A stretch of DNA of 42,446 nt, taken from positions 1 to 42,446 of the forward strand of contig NZ_BMXN01000030.1 of assembly GCF_014651775.1 (NCBI RefSeq). The letters run 5' to 3'. Below, one piece after another: positions 1-7,978 of the stretch; position 1 is the first letter of the stretch; each line of letters starts with the position of its first letter. Made by a program: the position numbers and the translations under genes. The notes under the pieces are model-generated. The model was not told the origin of the DNA, did no database searches, and worked only from the letters and a program-made list of their open reading frames with translations. This DNA is from Vreelandella hamiltonii. Its GTDB lineage: Bacteria > Pseudomonadota > Gammaproteobacteria > Pseudomonadales > Halomonadaceae.

Positions 1-144
1 GCTTGCCTTGATATTAGGTGATGATTCACCCTCATCGGCAAGCGCCCACATGAATTACCTGATCAAATTGTTAAAGAGCGATACTACTGTCATCATTTCG
101 CTGTGACTGGCTCGGTGACCTGAACCGTGTTGCCTCAGCGAGGA
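1..144 (-). other. Leader of a ribosomal RNA operon (16S lies beyond base 1)
   Basis: Read on the minus strand, this segment follows two promoter-like elements and carries a boxA, then a stem-loop with outer arms GGCAAGC (37-43) and GCTTGCC (1-7) and an inner GGTGA/TCACC stem (17-21/26-30). This order (promoter, boxA, hairpin) is that of an rrn leader. The 16S gene itself would start left of base 1 and is not visible. A 16S-23S spacer also carries boxA, but the promoters just upstream make the leader the better reading. No protein gene is seen in 1-460. Confidence 0.8.
69..80 (-). promoter_or_regulatory. boxA antitermination element of the rrn leader
   Basis: The minus strand reads CGCTCTTTAACA, one base from the classic boxA TGCTCTTTAACA, followed by ATTTGATC as in many gammaproteobacterial rrn leaders. 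In the known system, NusB/NusE bind boxA in the nascent RNA and protect rRNA transcription from Rho. Confidence 0.85.
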
Positions 145-150
145 AGGCGT

Positions 151-178
151 ATTCTACGCATTCCGTGGTGTTTGTCAA
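151..178 (-). promoter_or_regulatory. rrn promoter P2 (sigma-70)
   Basis: On the minus strand TTGACA (173-178) and TAGAAT (151-156) are separated by 16 bases. A GC-rich ACGCC discriminator follows, typical of stringently controlled stable-RNA promoters. The expected start of transcription is near base 144, about 65 bases before boxA. Confidence 0.8.
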
Positions 179-307
179 GGGCTGTTTTCAGCGAGTGAAG
201 CGAGCGATCAATCCAACCAACAGATGACGCTAACCTCCTGACAAACCGAAGGTTTTTCAACCTTTTTCACCGCTGGCAACGCTTGGCGTCCCCGGCAGCG
301 GATGCGT

Positions 308-360
308 ACTTTACGGATTCGCTGCCGGGTTGGCAAGGGCTATTTTGAAAAAGTTTTCGT
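308..360 (-). promoter_or_regulatory. rrn promoter P1 with AT-rich UP-like element
   Basis: On the minus strand TTGCCA (331-336) and TAAAGT (308-313) are spaced by 17 bases. The -35 is preceded at about 338-360 by A/T tracts (ACGAAAACTTTTTCAAAATAG) at the position of an UP element. An inverted repeat, CCCGGCAGCG (291-300) and CGCTGCCGGG (320-329), surrounds the -10 box. Tandem P1/P2 order is usual for rrn operons. Confidence 0.65.
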
Positions 361-370
361 ATAGCCGAGA

Positions 371-410
371 TAAAAAAGCGGCAGGCAATGCCCGAGGGCA
401 GACCTGCCGC
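371..410 (-). terminator. Rho-independent terminator of the acyl-CoA dehydrogenase gene
   Basis: On the minus strand an 8-bp GC stem (GCGGCAGG at 403-410 pairing with 378-385) is followed directly by TTTTTTA (371-377). It lies 51 bases past the stop codon of the acyl-CoA dehydrogenase and insulates it from the rrn promoters. Confidence 0.85.
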
Positions 411-460
411 AAACCACCGATCAGTACCCTGACCAGAGAGTGCCTGGCAAAGGCATGGGC

Positions 461-2266
461 TCAGATCTCGAAGCCCAGGCCAAAATCTTCGCTGGAAATC
501 GCCATCAAGCTACCGGCACCTGCCTGGATCATGGCGGCGTGCGCCCTGGTACGTGGCAGCAGACGCTGGTAGTAGAAACGCGCGGTATTCAGTTTGGCCG
601 TGTAGAAAGCGGCATCTTCACCCCCCTGTGCGCTAGCGGCCTGTTTGGCAGCGCGAGCAAACAGATAGGCGACGGCGACATAGCCGGAGTACATCAGGTA
701 ATCGACGCTGGCAGCCCCTACTTCTTCACGATCCTGCATGGCCTTCATACCGATACCCATGGTGAGTTCACCCCACTGGGCATTGAGCCTGGCCAGCGGT
801 TCGATGAATTCCTTGAGCGCAGGGTTGTCGGCTTCAGCCTGGCAGAACTTGTGAATCTCCTTGGTGAAGACCTTGAGAGATTCACCCTGGCTCATCAGCA
901 CCTTGCGGCCCAGCAGGTCCAGTGCCTGGATACCGGTCGTGCCTTCATAGAGACGCGTGATACGCGCATCACGTACCAACTGCTCCATGCCCCACTCTTT
1001 GATGAAACCGTGACCGCCAAAAATCTGCACGCCTTCATTGGTACACTCGAAGCCCACTTCCGTCAGGAAGGCCTTCACGATCGGCGTCAGCAGGCCAAGC
1101 AAGGTCTCGGCACGCTCCTTCTCTTCGCCTGCTGCGCCATGCTCGACCACATCCAGCATCTGGGCGGTGTACAGCACCAGCATGCGCCCGCCTTCTGCAA
1201 AGGCTTTTTGGGTCAGCAGCATACGACGCACGTCGGGATGGACAATGATCGGGTCGGCGGCTTTATCAGGGGCCTGAACACCTGAAAGGCCACGCATCTG
1301 CAAACGATCACGGGCATAGCTGAGCGAGTTCTGGAAGCTGGCCTCCATCAGACCAAGCCCTTGAATCCCCACGCCCAGACGGGCCGCATTCATCATGGTG
1401 AACATGCAAGCCAAACCCTTGTTCGGCGCGCCTACCAGGTAGCCCGTGGCACCATCAAAGTTCATGACGCACGTTGCGTTGCCGTGAATACCCATCTTGT
1501 GCTCAAGAGAGCCACAGCTGACACCATTGCGCTGCCCAGGATTACCCTCGGCATCGGGCAGGAACTTGGGCACGACGAACAGTGAAATGCCTTTGGAGCC
1601 TTCGGGCGCATCCGGCAGCTTGGCCAGCACCAGATGAACGATGTTCTCGGCCAGATTGTGCTCACCGGCAGAAATGAAGATCTTGGTGCCGGTGATCTGA
1701 TACGCGTCACCCTCTGCAGGAACCGCACGGGTCTTGATCAGCCCGAGATCGGTACCGCAATGGGGTTCGGTCAAACACATGGTGCCGGTCCATACACCTT
1801 CGACCAGCTTGGTGAGGTAAGTGGCCTTTTGCGCCTCGGTTCCATGATGACGCAGCGCGTCTGCGGCGCCGTGGGAAAGCCCCGGATACATGCCCCACGC
1901 CAGGTTGGTGGCGCAAATCATTTCGGAAAGCATCATGGCCAGCGAATGCGGCAAGCCTTGCCCGCCCTGCTCAGGGTCCGCCGCCAGGCTTGGCCAACCC
2001 CCTTCGACATACTGTTGATAGGCTTCCTTGAAACCATGAGGAGCCTTGACCTCGCCACCTTCCAGCAGGCAGCCCTCTTCATCACCGCTCTGGTTCAGTG
2101 GCAATAGCACGTCACGAGCAAAACGGGCGCCCTCTTCCAGAATCGCTCCGACGACATCGGGAGACGCTACTTCACCGTTGGGAAGTGCCGCGTAGTGGCT
2201 AGGGTAATCAAACATTTCGTTCATCACGAAACGCAGGTCACGCAGAGGGGCTTGATAGCTGGGCAT
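461..2266 (-). CDS. Acyl-CoA dehydrogenase, long-chain FadE1/FadE2 (Pseudomonas) type
   Basis: A 601-residue flavoprotein of the large (about 600 aa) acyl-CoA dehydrogenase class, expected to catalyse the FAD-dependent alpha,beta-dehydrogenation of acyl-CoA that opens beta-oxidation. Visible marks are the N-terminal PLRDLRFVMNE segment, the FAD/substrate loop MCLTEPHCGTDLG near residue 160, the presumed catalytic Glu in RLYEGTTGIQ (about residue 441), and the extra C-terminal domain absent from 380-residue family members. The ATG at 2266 is chosen over the upstream TTG at 2308 because AGGAG precedes it by 6 bases and family members begin at this point. A PsrA-like palindrome lies 50 bases upstream, which fits regulation by long-chain fatty acids as known for Pseudomonas homologues. 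The DmdC-like methylthiopropionyl-CoA dehydrogenases are related, so the substrate is not certain. Confidence 0.9.
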   Translation of the reverse strand: MPSYQAPLRDLRFVMNEMFDYPSHYAALPNGEVASPDVVGAILEEGARFARDVLLPLNQSGDEEGCLLEGGEVKAPHGFKEAYQQYVEGGWPSLAADPEQGGQGLPHSLAMMLSEMICATNLAWGMYPGLSHGAADALRHHGTEAQKATYLTKLVEGVWTGTMCLTEPHCGTDLGLIKTRAVPAEGDAYQITGTKIFISAGEHNLAENIVHLVLAKLPDAPEGSKGISLFVVPKFLPDAEGNPGQRNGVSCGSLEHKMGIHGNATCVMNFDGATGYLVGAPNKGLACMFTMMNAARLGVGIQGLGLMEASFQNSLSYARDRLQMRGLSGVQAPDKAADPIIVHPDVRRMLLTQKAFAEGGRMLVLYTAQMLDVVEHGAAGEEKERAETLLGLLTPIVKAFLTEVGFECTNEGVQIFGGHGFIKEWGMEQLVRDARITRLYEGTTGIQALDLLGRKVLMSQGESLKVFTKEIHKFCQAEADNPALKEFIEPLARLNAQWGELTMGIGMKAMQDREEVGAASVDYLMYSGYVAVAYLFARAAKQAASAQGGEDAAFYTAKLNTARFYYQRLLPRTRAHAAMIQAGAGSLMAISSEDFGLGFEI

Positions 2267-2315
2267 GTCACTTCTCCTAAACGGGGGGCTGAAAGAGCGG
2301 GTACTCAACAGGCGC

Positions 2316-2335
2316 TTTCAAACACATGTTTGAAA
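2316..2335 (-). promoter_or_regulatory. PsrA-like operator upstream of acyl-CoA dehydrogenase
   Basis: A palindrome TTTCAAAC-acat-GTTTGAAA with perfect 8-bp arms lies 50 bases upstream of the start codon. It matches the published Pseudomonas PsrA consensus (G/C)AAAC-N2-4-GTTT(G/C). PsrA is a TetR repressor released by long-chain fatty acids. A second site of the same form precedes fadD. Confidence 0.65.
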
Positions 2336-2424
2336 ATTAGCGCGCACGCCCGACGCCGTCAAGCAGTCGTTTGAATTAAACCGCAAAACCGGCTACAACT
2401 TTGGTCTTTACCTTATTAACACCA

Positions 2425-2467
2425 TGTTTTTTAAAATAAAAAACCCTGCCCAAAAACTACGGGCAGG
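2425..2467 (-). terminator. Rho-independent terminator after the ligase/SDR operon
   Basis: On the minus strand CCTGCCC (2461-2467) pairs with GGGCAGG (2445-2451) around a 9-base loop. A long T-rich run (GTTTTTTATTTTAAAAAA) follows. It sits 28 bases after the SDR stop codon. Confidence 0.85.
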
Positions 2468-2495
2468 CTGTCCATCAGAGCTTACTGAGCGCGGA

Positions 2496-3263
2496 TCACT
2501 GCATTCTGATACCACCGTCCAGGCGAATCACTTCACCATTGAGCATCGGATTGGTAATGATCTGCTCGGCCAGCAGCGCGAACTCGTCAGGCTTGCCCAA
2601 ACGCTTGGGAAAAGGCACCGCAGCGGCCAATGCCTGGGCAGCTTCGTCCGGTATCTCGCTCATCATGGGGGTTTCGAATACCCCTGGCGCAATGGCCATG
2701 ACACGAATGGCGTGACGCGACAGCTCTCTGGCGGCAGGCAAACTCATGCCCACAACCCCCGCCTTGGAGGCACTGTAGGCGCACTGCCCGACTTGCCCAT
2801 CGAACGCGGCAATCGATGCGGTATTGATGATGATGCCCCGCTCACCCCCTTCGTCTGGCGGATTGCTGGCCATGGCGGCGGCCGCCAGACGCATGACATT
2901 GAAGGTACCTACCAGATTGATCTGAATGGTGCGCGCATAACTCTCAAGGTCTGCCGGGTTGCCTTGCCGATCCACCAGCTTGGCCACGCTGACCACGCCC
3001 GCACAATGAACCACTCCCGAAAGGCCGCTTTCGCCCCCCAGCGCAACGGCCTTGTTCACCGCCACCTGCATGTCGTCGGCGGAGGTAATGTCGGCGATGC
3101 AGGCGTGCGCCTGAGACCCCAGCTGCTCGGCAAGGTCCGCAACACGATCACTCATGTCGCACAGCACCACCTTCCCACCCGCCTTTACCAGTCGAGCTGC
3201 CGTCGCCGCCCCTAGCCCCGAGGCCGCCCCGGTAATCAAAAACGTACGATCCTTTACCTGCAT
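2496..3263 (-). CDS. Short-chain dehydrogenase, 3-hydroxyacyl-CoA dehydrogenase (HSD10-like)
   Basis: A 255-residue classical SDR. The Rossmann nucleotide motif [11 protein letters not shown] lies near residues 12-22, and the catalytic pair Tyr163/Lys167 lies in YSASKAGV, with Ser in NTASIAAF about 13 residues earlier. The C-terminal [13 protein letters not shown] matches the HSD17B10 / 3-hydroxy-2-methylbutyryl-CoA dehydrogenase group. That group oxidises short or branched 3-hydroxyacyl-CoA with NAD+ in isoleucine and fatty-acid breakdown. The start at 3263 is preceded by GAGGAAGAG; longer in-frame extensions read into the ligase and lack family similarity. It follows the acyl-CoA ligase by 31 bases and shares its terminator, so the two form an operon. 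Substrate assignment is from family resemblance only. Confidence 0.85.
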   Translation of the reverse strand: MQVKDRTFLITGAASGLGAATAARLVKAGGKVVLCDMSDRVADLAEQLGSQAHACIADITSADDMQVAVNKAVALGGESGLSGVVHCAGVVSVAKLVDRQGNPADLESYARTIQINLVGTFNVMRLAAAAMASNPPDEGGERGIIINTASIAAFDGQVGQCAYSASKAGVVGMSLPAARELSRHAIRVMAIAPGVFETPMMSEIPDEAAQALAAAVPFPKRLGKPDEFALLAEQIITNPMLNGEVIRLDGGIRMQ

Positions 3264-3294
3264 GGCACTCTTCCTCTGAATGATGTCCTGTGAA

Positions 3295-4971
3295 TCATGA
3301 GCTGTGGCGCACTTGCTCGGCGGCTTGAGCACGCAGTTTGAAGCGCTGAATCTTGCCGCTGGGCGTTTTGGGCAGCTCATCGACGAACTCGATGACCCGA
3401 GGGAAAGCGTGAGTAGAGAGCCGCTCGCGTACCTGCTGGCGAATCTCCTCCGCCAGCGCATCGCTGGGCTCGAAGCCATCGCGCAGCACGATGTACGACT
3501 TGATGACTTCGCCACGAATCTCATCCGGCTGCCCCACGGCGGCGGACTCGGCCACCGCCGGGTGCGTCATGACGCTATTCTCGACATCCGTTGGCCCCAC
3601 TCGGTAGCCCGCCGTGGTAATGATGTCATCATCACGGCCAGCAAACTGGAACGAACCATCTTCATTACGAATGACCACATCGCCGGTCAGGTAGTAGCCG
3701 TTGACGAAGGGGTCTTTCTCCTGCCAGGTATAGCCTTGGAAAAAGTGGGCTGGCGAGCGCTTGATATCCACTGCCAGTACGCCAGGCTCGCCAGGCGGCA
3801 GCTCGTTGTATTCGGCGTCGAGAATGGCCAGACGATAGCCCGGCATCGGGACGCCCATGGCCCCCACGTGCTTGGGGTGGTCCAGGGAGTGGTGGTTGTT
3901 ACAGGTCATGCCCGTTTCTGTCTGGCCATAGTGATCCATCACCGGACAGCCCAATGATTTTTCCACCCAGGTGACCACCTCGGTATTGAGCGGCTCTCCG
4001 GCGGAGCTGGCCGCCCGTAGCGTCAGGGTCTGGTGAGCGTCATCGAACAGGCCAGACGCCTTCATGAGGCGGTAGGCCGTCGGCGCGGCAGCGAAATTGG
4101 TAATCTGATGACGCTTCATGAACGCCAGCGCGCCTTCGGCACTGAAGCCCGCTTCGCAAAAGTGTGTCGTTACCCCCAACAGCAGCGGCCCGGCAATGGC
4201 GTAATACAGGCCATAGGCCCAGCCGGGGTCGGCCATGTTCCAGAAACGATCCTCCTCGCGCAGGTCGACCGCCAGCTCCATGTAGAGCGCAAAGGCCGTC
4301 ATACCCGACAGGGGCACGGCAACGCCTTTGGGCTTGCCGACCGTCCCCGAGGTAAACATCTGCAGGAACGGCTGATCCGGCGACAGCCGGGGCGGGGTAT
4401 CGCTGATTGACGTATAGGTCAATGCCGCCTGCCAATCATGATCCTGGGCATGCTCGCGGGTAGCGCCACCCACGGCCAGCACCGGCGGGCACTGGCTCAG
4501 GCCATCGAATTTATAGCGGTTGGCGTGATCGGTTATCACCAGCCTGGTATCTGCCCGCCCCAACCGATAATCAACCGCATCGGGCCCAAACGCGGTAAAG
4601 AGCGGCTGGTAGACCGCCCCAATCCGCCAGGTGGCGAGCACGGCCACCAGCAGCGCTGCCGAGCGCGGCAGCATGCAGGCAATGCGGTCACCCTCCCCCA
4701 GCCCCTGGCTTTTCAGCCACCCTGCCAGATGCCCACTCAGCTGCTCCAGTTCGGCATAGGTCAGCGTGTGGGTTTGGCCTTGGGTATCCTCATGCACCAG
4801 CGCCAGCACATCACCACGGCCCTGGCGTAAGTGCCTTCCACAGCAAGCCTCGTAGGCATTCAGGCACCCATCGTGGTGGTCATCCAGCCTGGCGACGACG
4901 CTATCTATTGAAAAATCCTCGAGAAATGTCGAATACGCGGGAAGTGAGGTTGCTGCTGATGTCGCTGTCAT
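3295..4971 (-). CDS. AMP-forming acyl-CoA synthetase (short/medium or branched chain)
   Basis: A 558-residue ANL-superfamily ligase that activates a carboxylic acid to acyl-CoA through an acyl-adenylate. The P-loop TSGTVGKPKG is at about residues 207-216, the YGQTETG adenylate motif in the middle, TGDVV and the hinge region GRDDDIITTAGYRVGP further on, and the catalytic C-terminal Lys of PKTPSGK near residue 540. It resembles the acetyl-/medium-chain (ACSM-like) branch rather than FadD. The start is ATG at 4971 behind a weak AGAGAG. It is the first gene of an operon with the SDR, and a possible LiuR-like site lies 75 bases upstream. Acid activation followed by 3-hydroxyacyl-CoA oxidation suggests a dedicated short or branched-chain acid route. 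The exact substrate cannot be read from sequence. Confidence 0.85.
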   Translation of the reverse strand: MTATSAATSLPAYSTFLEDFSIDSVVARLDDHHDGCLNAYEACCGRHLRQGRGDVLALVHEDTQGQTHTLTYAELEQLSGHLAGWLKSQGLGEGDRIACMLPRSAALLVAVLATWRIGAVYQPLFTAFGPDAVDYRLGRADTRLVITDHANRYKFDGLSQCPPVLAVGGATREHAQDHDWQAALTYTSISDTPPRLSPDQPFLQMFTSGTVGKPKGVAVPLSGMTAFALYMELAVDLREEDRFWNMADPGWAYGLYYAIAGPLLLGVTTHFCEAGFSAEGALAFMKRHQITNFAAAPTAYRLMKASGLFDDAHQTLTLRAASSAGEPLNTEVVTWVEKSLGCPVMDHYGQTETGMTCNNHHSLDHPKHVGAMGVPMPGYRLAILDAEYNELPPGEPGVLAVDIKRSPAHFFQGYTWQEKDPFVNGYYLTGDVVIRNEDGSFQFAGRDDDIITTAGYRVGPTDVENSVMTHPAVAESAAVGQPDEIRGEVIKSYIVLRDGFEPSDALAEEIRQQVRERLSTHAFPRVIEFVDELPKTPSGKIQRFKLRAQAAEQVRHSS

Positions 4972-5045
4972 GACGGCTCTCTTGTGTTGTTGGTCGTGAG
5001 CACTCGGACAGGCAGGATTCCACGTAGTATTGGTGTTATTGTCCG

Positions 5046-5060
5046 TTTACGTTAACGGAA
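5046..5060. promoter_or_regulatory. Possible LiuR-like (MerR family) operator
   Basis: TTTACGTTAACGGAA contains the perfect palindrome CGTTAACG with matching TT/AA flanks. It resembles the LiuR boxes described for branched-chain amino acid and fatty-acid genes in gammaproteobacteria. It lies 75 bases upstream of the acyl-CoA ligase. No liuR gene is in the window and the resemblance is from memory, so this is a weak call. The rest of 4972-5220 shows no gene. Confidence 0.3.
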
Positions 5061-5220
5061 GCCTACCGAATAAACCAACGCTAAAAGCATTTACTCAAGA
5101 GCGCAAGCCGCAAGCTGCTCGACAGGGTTAGACGTTGGTCGATCAGACAGCGGTTGGAGAAGCCAGAGGGGCCTAGAACTGTCGAGAAAAGATCAGCGAG
5201 AAAGGAGCATCAAGACAGAA

Positions 5221-5793
5221 TTACCGAGACAGGATCATCGCGACCAGCTCATCGGCCAGGTCGTCCGGGGTGCGCGGGCCATTGGGATCATACCAGCGAA
5301 CGGTCCAGTTCAAGGCGCCAAGAATAAAACGTGAAACCAGAAAGCGGTCGCCATGAATGAGCCCTGCTGCCAGAGCATCGTCGATCACCTCGACCCACAT
5401 GGCCTCGTAGGCATCGCGCAAATGGCTCAGGTGAGCGCTGGCCGCAGGGTCCAGGCGACGCCATTCGAACAGCGCTACCACATGGGCATTACGGTCGGCA
5501 AACAGCGTGTCGAGGTGCGCGCGCGCCATGGCATGCAATCGCGCCTCTGGCTGATCGGGGCACGCCTGTAGCGCTGCTCTGGCGATGGTCAGTGCGTTCT
5601 GCGTGCCCTCCTCGATCACCGCTGCCAGGATTTCCTGCTTGTCCTTGAAGTGGTGAAACAGACTGCCAGACTTGATGCCCATTTCCTGGGCCAGCATGCG
5701 CACCGTGGTGCGGTCAAAGCCCTCTTGAACGAATAGCTGAGCGGCTAAGCGTGTCAATTCCTTGCGGCGAGGAGAGGCATTCATTACATTCAT
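5221..5793 (-). CDS. TetR/AcrR family transcriptional regulator (acyl-CoA metabolism type)
   Basis: A 190-residue TetR repressor. The N-terminal helix-turn-helix covers about residues 10-55, with FVQEGFDRTTVRMLAQEMGIKSG and then SLFHHFKDKQEIL. The C-terminal ligand domain ends in ALNWTVRWYDPNGPRTPDDLAD, a form typical of KstR2-like regulators that sense acyl-CoA. It is transcribed divergently from the thiolase and lies next to the ligase/SDR operon, so one or both are likely targets. Two in-frame ATGs (5793 and 5784) are possible and neither has a good ribosome site; a longer extension to 5856 looks non-native. Its HTH sequence does not look like PsrA, so it is probably not the regulator of the PsrA-like sites here. 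Confidence 0.8.
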   Translation of the reverse strand: MNVMNASPRRKELTRLAAQLFVQEGFDRTTVRMLAQEMGIKSGSLFHHFKDKQEILAAVIEEGTQNALTIARAALQACPDQPEARLHAMARAHLDTLFADRNAHVVALFEWRRLDPAASAHLSHLRDAYEAMWVEVIDDALAAGLIHGDRFLVSRFILGALNWTVRWYDPNGPRTPDDLADELVAMILSR

Positions 5794-5800
5794 GTCATTT

Positions 5801-5824
5801 ACACTAGCGCTTGCTTGGTTACCT
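5801..5824. promoter_or_regulatory. Possible TetR operator in the TetR/thiolase divergent gap
   Basis: The minus strand reads ACCAAGCAAGCGCTAGTGT, an imperfect inverted array around AGCGCT, just upstream of the TetR start and in the 118-base gap shared with the thiolase. TetR repressors usually bind such gaps. The symmetry is incomplete, so this is only a candidate. Confidence 0.25.
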
Positions 5825-5911
5825 AGGAGAAGACCACAGCCCCGCCAGCGGGTCAACGCATCGCTAACCGCTCAGCACGATAATCACAAAAAATCTATCA
5901 GGAGATAGGCC

Positions 5912-7099
5912 ATGAGTAACGCTACCGACATCGTCTTTTTATCCGCTACCCGCACTCCCATGGGGGGCATGATGGGCAGCCTTTCCACCTTGAGCGCACC
6001 GGAACTGGCCGCTGTGGCCATACGCGCCGCCATCGAGCGAGCAGGCATCGACGCTGCGCTCGTCGAAGAGGGCATCATGGGCTGCGTTCTGCCTGGCGGA
6101 GTCAAGCAAGGTCCGGCACGCCAGGCCATGCGACAGGCAGGCATTCCCGATGCCAATGGTGCCACGACCATCAACAAACTCTGCGGCTCTGGCATGAAAG
6201 CGGCCATGTTGGCCCATGACCTGATCAAGGCAGGCAGTGGAGAAATAGTGCTGGCGGGCGGCATGGAGTCCATGTCGAATGCCCCCCATGTGCTGACCAA
6301 GGCACGCGGCGGCTATCGTCTGGGCCACGGTGAGCTGAAAGACCACATGTTTCTCGATGGCCTGGAAGATGCCGAAACCGGCAAGCTGATGGGGGTCTTT
6401 GCGCAAGAGGTGGCCACCGAGCGTGGCTACACCCGTGAACGGCTAGACGATTTCGCGATTGCCTCGCTGGAACGGGCCATGGCCGCCACCAACCATGGCA
6501 ACCTGGATGCCGAGATGGCGCCCGTCACCGTGACGACCCGCCAGGGTGAAACCGTGGTGTCCCACGATGAGCAGCCCTTTCAGGCCAAACTGGACAAGAT
6601 TCGCCAGCTGCGCCCAGCGTTTGCAAAAGATGGCACCATTACCGCCGCAAATGCGAGTTCGATCTCCGACGGCGCCTCGGCGCTGATTTTATCGAGCCAT
6701 GAAGCAGCACAGCGTCACGGTGTCAAACCGTTGGCCAGAATGCTGGGGCATGCAACCCACTCGCGTCATCCCAGCGAATTTACCATCGCACCGGTAGGAG
6801 CCATCGAGAAACTGATGAAAAAGCTTGGCTGGGGCGTCAAAGATGTGGACCTGTTCGAAATCAACGAAGCCTTTGCGGTCGTCACGCTGATGGCCATGGA
6901 TGATCTGGGCCTGCCTCATGAAAAGGTCAACGTGTTTGGCGGCGCCTGTGCACAGGGGCATCCTATCGGCTCTACCGGCTCACGCATCATCGCCACGCTG
7001 ATTCATGCTTTGCGCCAGAAAGGCGGCAAACGCGGCATCGCCAGCTTGTGCATTGGTGGCGGTGAAGCAACCGCCGTGGCGGTCGAGCTGATCGACTGA
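5912..7099 (+). CDS. Acetyl-CoA C-acetyltransferase (thiolase II type)
   Basis: A 395-residue thiolase. The nucleophile Cys91 sits in NKLCGSGMKA, NEAFA in the C-terminal half, His350 in GHPIGSTGSR, and the second active-site Cys380 in LCIGGGE. All residues needed for thiolysis or condensation are present. The length is that of biosynthetic or short-chain thiolases, which interconvert acetoacetyl-CoA (or 2-methylacetoacetyl-CoA) and acetyl-CoA. The ATG at 5912 has AGGAG 9 bases upstream. It is divergent from the TetR gene. With the nearby ligase and HSD10-like SDR it could complete a short or branched-chain acyl-CoA pathway. A role in acetoacetyl-CoA supply for polyester synthesis is also possible. 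Confidence 0.9.
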   Translation: MSNATDIVFLSATRTPMGGMMGSLSTLSAPELAAVAIRAAIERAGIDAALVEEGIMGCVLPGGVKQGPARQAMRQAGIPDANGATTINKLCGSGMKAAMLAHDLIKAGSGEIVLAGGMESMSNAPHVLTKARGGYRLGHGELKDHMFLDGLEDAETGKLMGVFAQEVATERGYTRERLDDFAIASLERAMAATNHGNLDAEMAPVTVTTRQGETVVSHDEQPFQAKLDKIRQLRPAFAKDGTITAANASSISDGASALILSSHEAAQRHGVKPLARMLGHATHSRHPSEFTIAPVGAIEKLMKKLGWGVKDVDLFEINEAFAVVTLMAMDDLGLPHEKVNVFGGACAQGHPIGSTGSRIIATLIHALRQKGGKRGIASLCIGGGEATAVAVELID

Positions 7100-7106
7100 T
7101 TCACAG

Positions 7107-7136
7107 CGCGCTTCATGGCGGCAGCGATGAAGCGCG
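7107..7136 (+). terminator. Stem-loop after the thiolase gene
   Basis: CGCGCTTCA (7107-7115) pairs perfectly with TGAAGCGCG (7128-7136) eight bases past the thiolase stop. No T-run follows, so it may be a weak terminator or an mRNA 3' end stabiliser. Confidence 0.4.
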
Positions 7137-7184
7137 TCCAGCCTGTGGTCCATGGCTGGCAAAATGATGTGTGTTGCCACAAAA

Positions 7185-7206
7185 GATATATGAAAATTCA
7201 TATATC
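7185..7206 (+). promoter_or_regulatory. Palindromic operator of the arsH-acr3-arsC operon (ArsR-like)
   Basis: GATATATGAA and TTCATATATC form perfect 10-bp arms around a 2-base centre, 39 bases before the arsH start. A TTGCCA (7174-7179) lies just upstream as a possible -35, so a bound protein would block the promoter. The half-site ATATATGA/TCATATAT recurs at 13203-13224 before the GAPDH-arsJ operon. ArsR is the expected ligand because of the genes served; this is an inference. Confidence 0.6.
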
Positions 7207-7245
7207 AATGCCAAAATGAAGGACATCGTTTTAACGGACCTTCAC

Positions 7246-7965
7246 ATGGCATCCTTAGACACCTTACCCAACCTCGACCCTGCCCTGTTCAAGATTCCCA
7301 GCCCGGAATCCCTGGGGTTGACCAGCAACGACCTCCCCTCCCCCAAAATCCTGCTGCTGTATGGCTCGCTACGCAAACGCTCCTTCAGCCGTTTGGTCGT
7401 CGAAGAAGCTGCGCGCCTGCTCGAAGCCATGGGGGCTCAAACACGTATCTATGACCCCAGCGGACTGCCTCTCCCCGATGCCGAGGATGCCAGCCATCCC
7501 AAAGTGGAAGAGCTGCGCACGCTGGCCCAGTGGGCGGAAGGCATGGTCTGGTGCTCCCCCGAACGACATGGCGCCATGACCGGCATCATGAAGGCACAGA
7601 TCGACTGGATTCCTCTGGCACTGGGGGGTGTCAGGCCCACCCAAGGCAAGACACTGGCGGTCATGCAGGTGTGTGGCGGTTCCCAGTCGTTCAATACGGT
7701 GAATCAGCTGCGTATTCTGGGTCGCTGGATGCGGATGCTGACCATTCCCAACCAATCCTCGGTGCCCAAGGCCTTCATGGAGTTCGATGACGACGACCGC
7801 ATGAAACCCTCCCCTTTCTATGACCGCATCGTGGACGTCATGGAAGAGCTGATGAAATTCACGCTGTTGACCCGAGAGCGCAGCGACCTGCTGACCGACC
7901 GCTATTCCGAGCGCAAGGAGAGTGCCGAAGAGCTCTCCCGACGGGTCAACCAGCGCGCCATTTGA
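7246..7965 (+). CDS. arsH: ArsH, NADPH-dependent FMN reductase / organoarsenical oxidase
   Basis: A 239-residue flavodoxin-fold protein of the ArsH family. The FMN-phosphate loop is [11 protein letters not shown] near residues 40-50; [22 protein letters not shown] and [23 protein letters not shown] are characteristic family blocks. Known ArsH enzymes oxidise trivalent methyl- and phenyl-arsenicals to the less toxic pentavalent forms. The ATG at 7246 (MASLDTLPN) is preferred over 7216 and 7171, because 7171 lies upstream of the operator and would put it inside the gene. The ribosome site is weak (GGACC). It is the first gene of a rightward operon and is followed after 13 bases by acr3. Confidence 0.9.
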   Translation: MASLDTLPNLDPALFKIPSPESLGLTSNDLPSPKILLLYGSLRKRSFSRLVVEEAARLLEAMGAQTRIYDPSGLPLPDAEDASHPKVEELRTLAQWAEGMVWCSPERHGAMTGIMKAQIDWIPLALGGVRPTQGKTLAVMQVCGGSQSFNTVNQLRILGRWMRMLTIPNQSSVPKAFMEFDDDDRMKPSPFYDRIVDVMEELMKFTLLTRERSDLLTDRYSERKESAEELSRRVNQRAI

Positions 7966-7978
7966 ACGAGGAGTGAAC

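Noticed and set aside
1..180. boxA taken as part of a 16S-23S spacer
   Set aside because: A TTGACA/TAGAAT promoter with a GC-rich discriminator and a second promoter lie just upstream, which fits a leader. No tRNA or 16S end is seen.
440..1285. Long open frames opposite the acyl-CoA dehydrogenase and many other genes
   Set aside because: They are antisense shadows of well-supported genes in GC-rich DNA. They have no ribosome sites and no recognisable domains.
5221..5793. TetR gene as the PsrA regulator of the two PsrA-like sites
   Set aside because: Its HTH and C-terminal domain resemble acyl-CoA regulators of the KstR2 kind, not PsrA, and it sits divergent from a thiolase lacking such a site.
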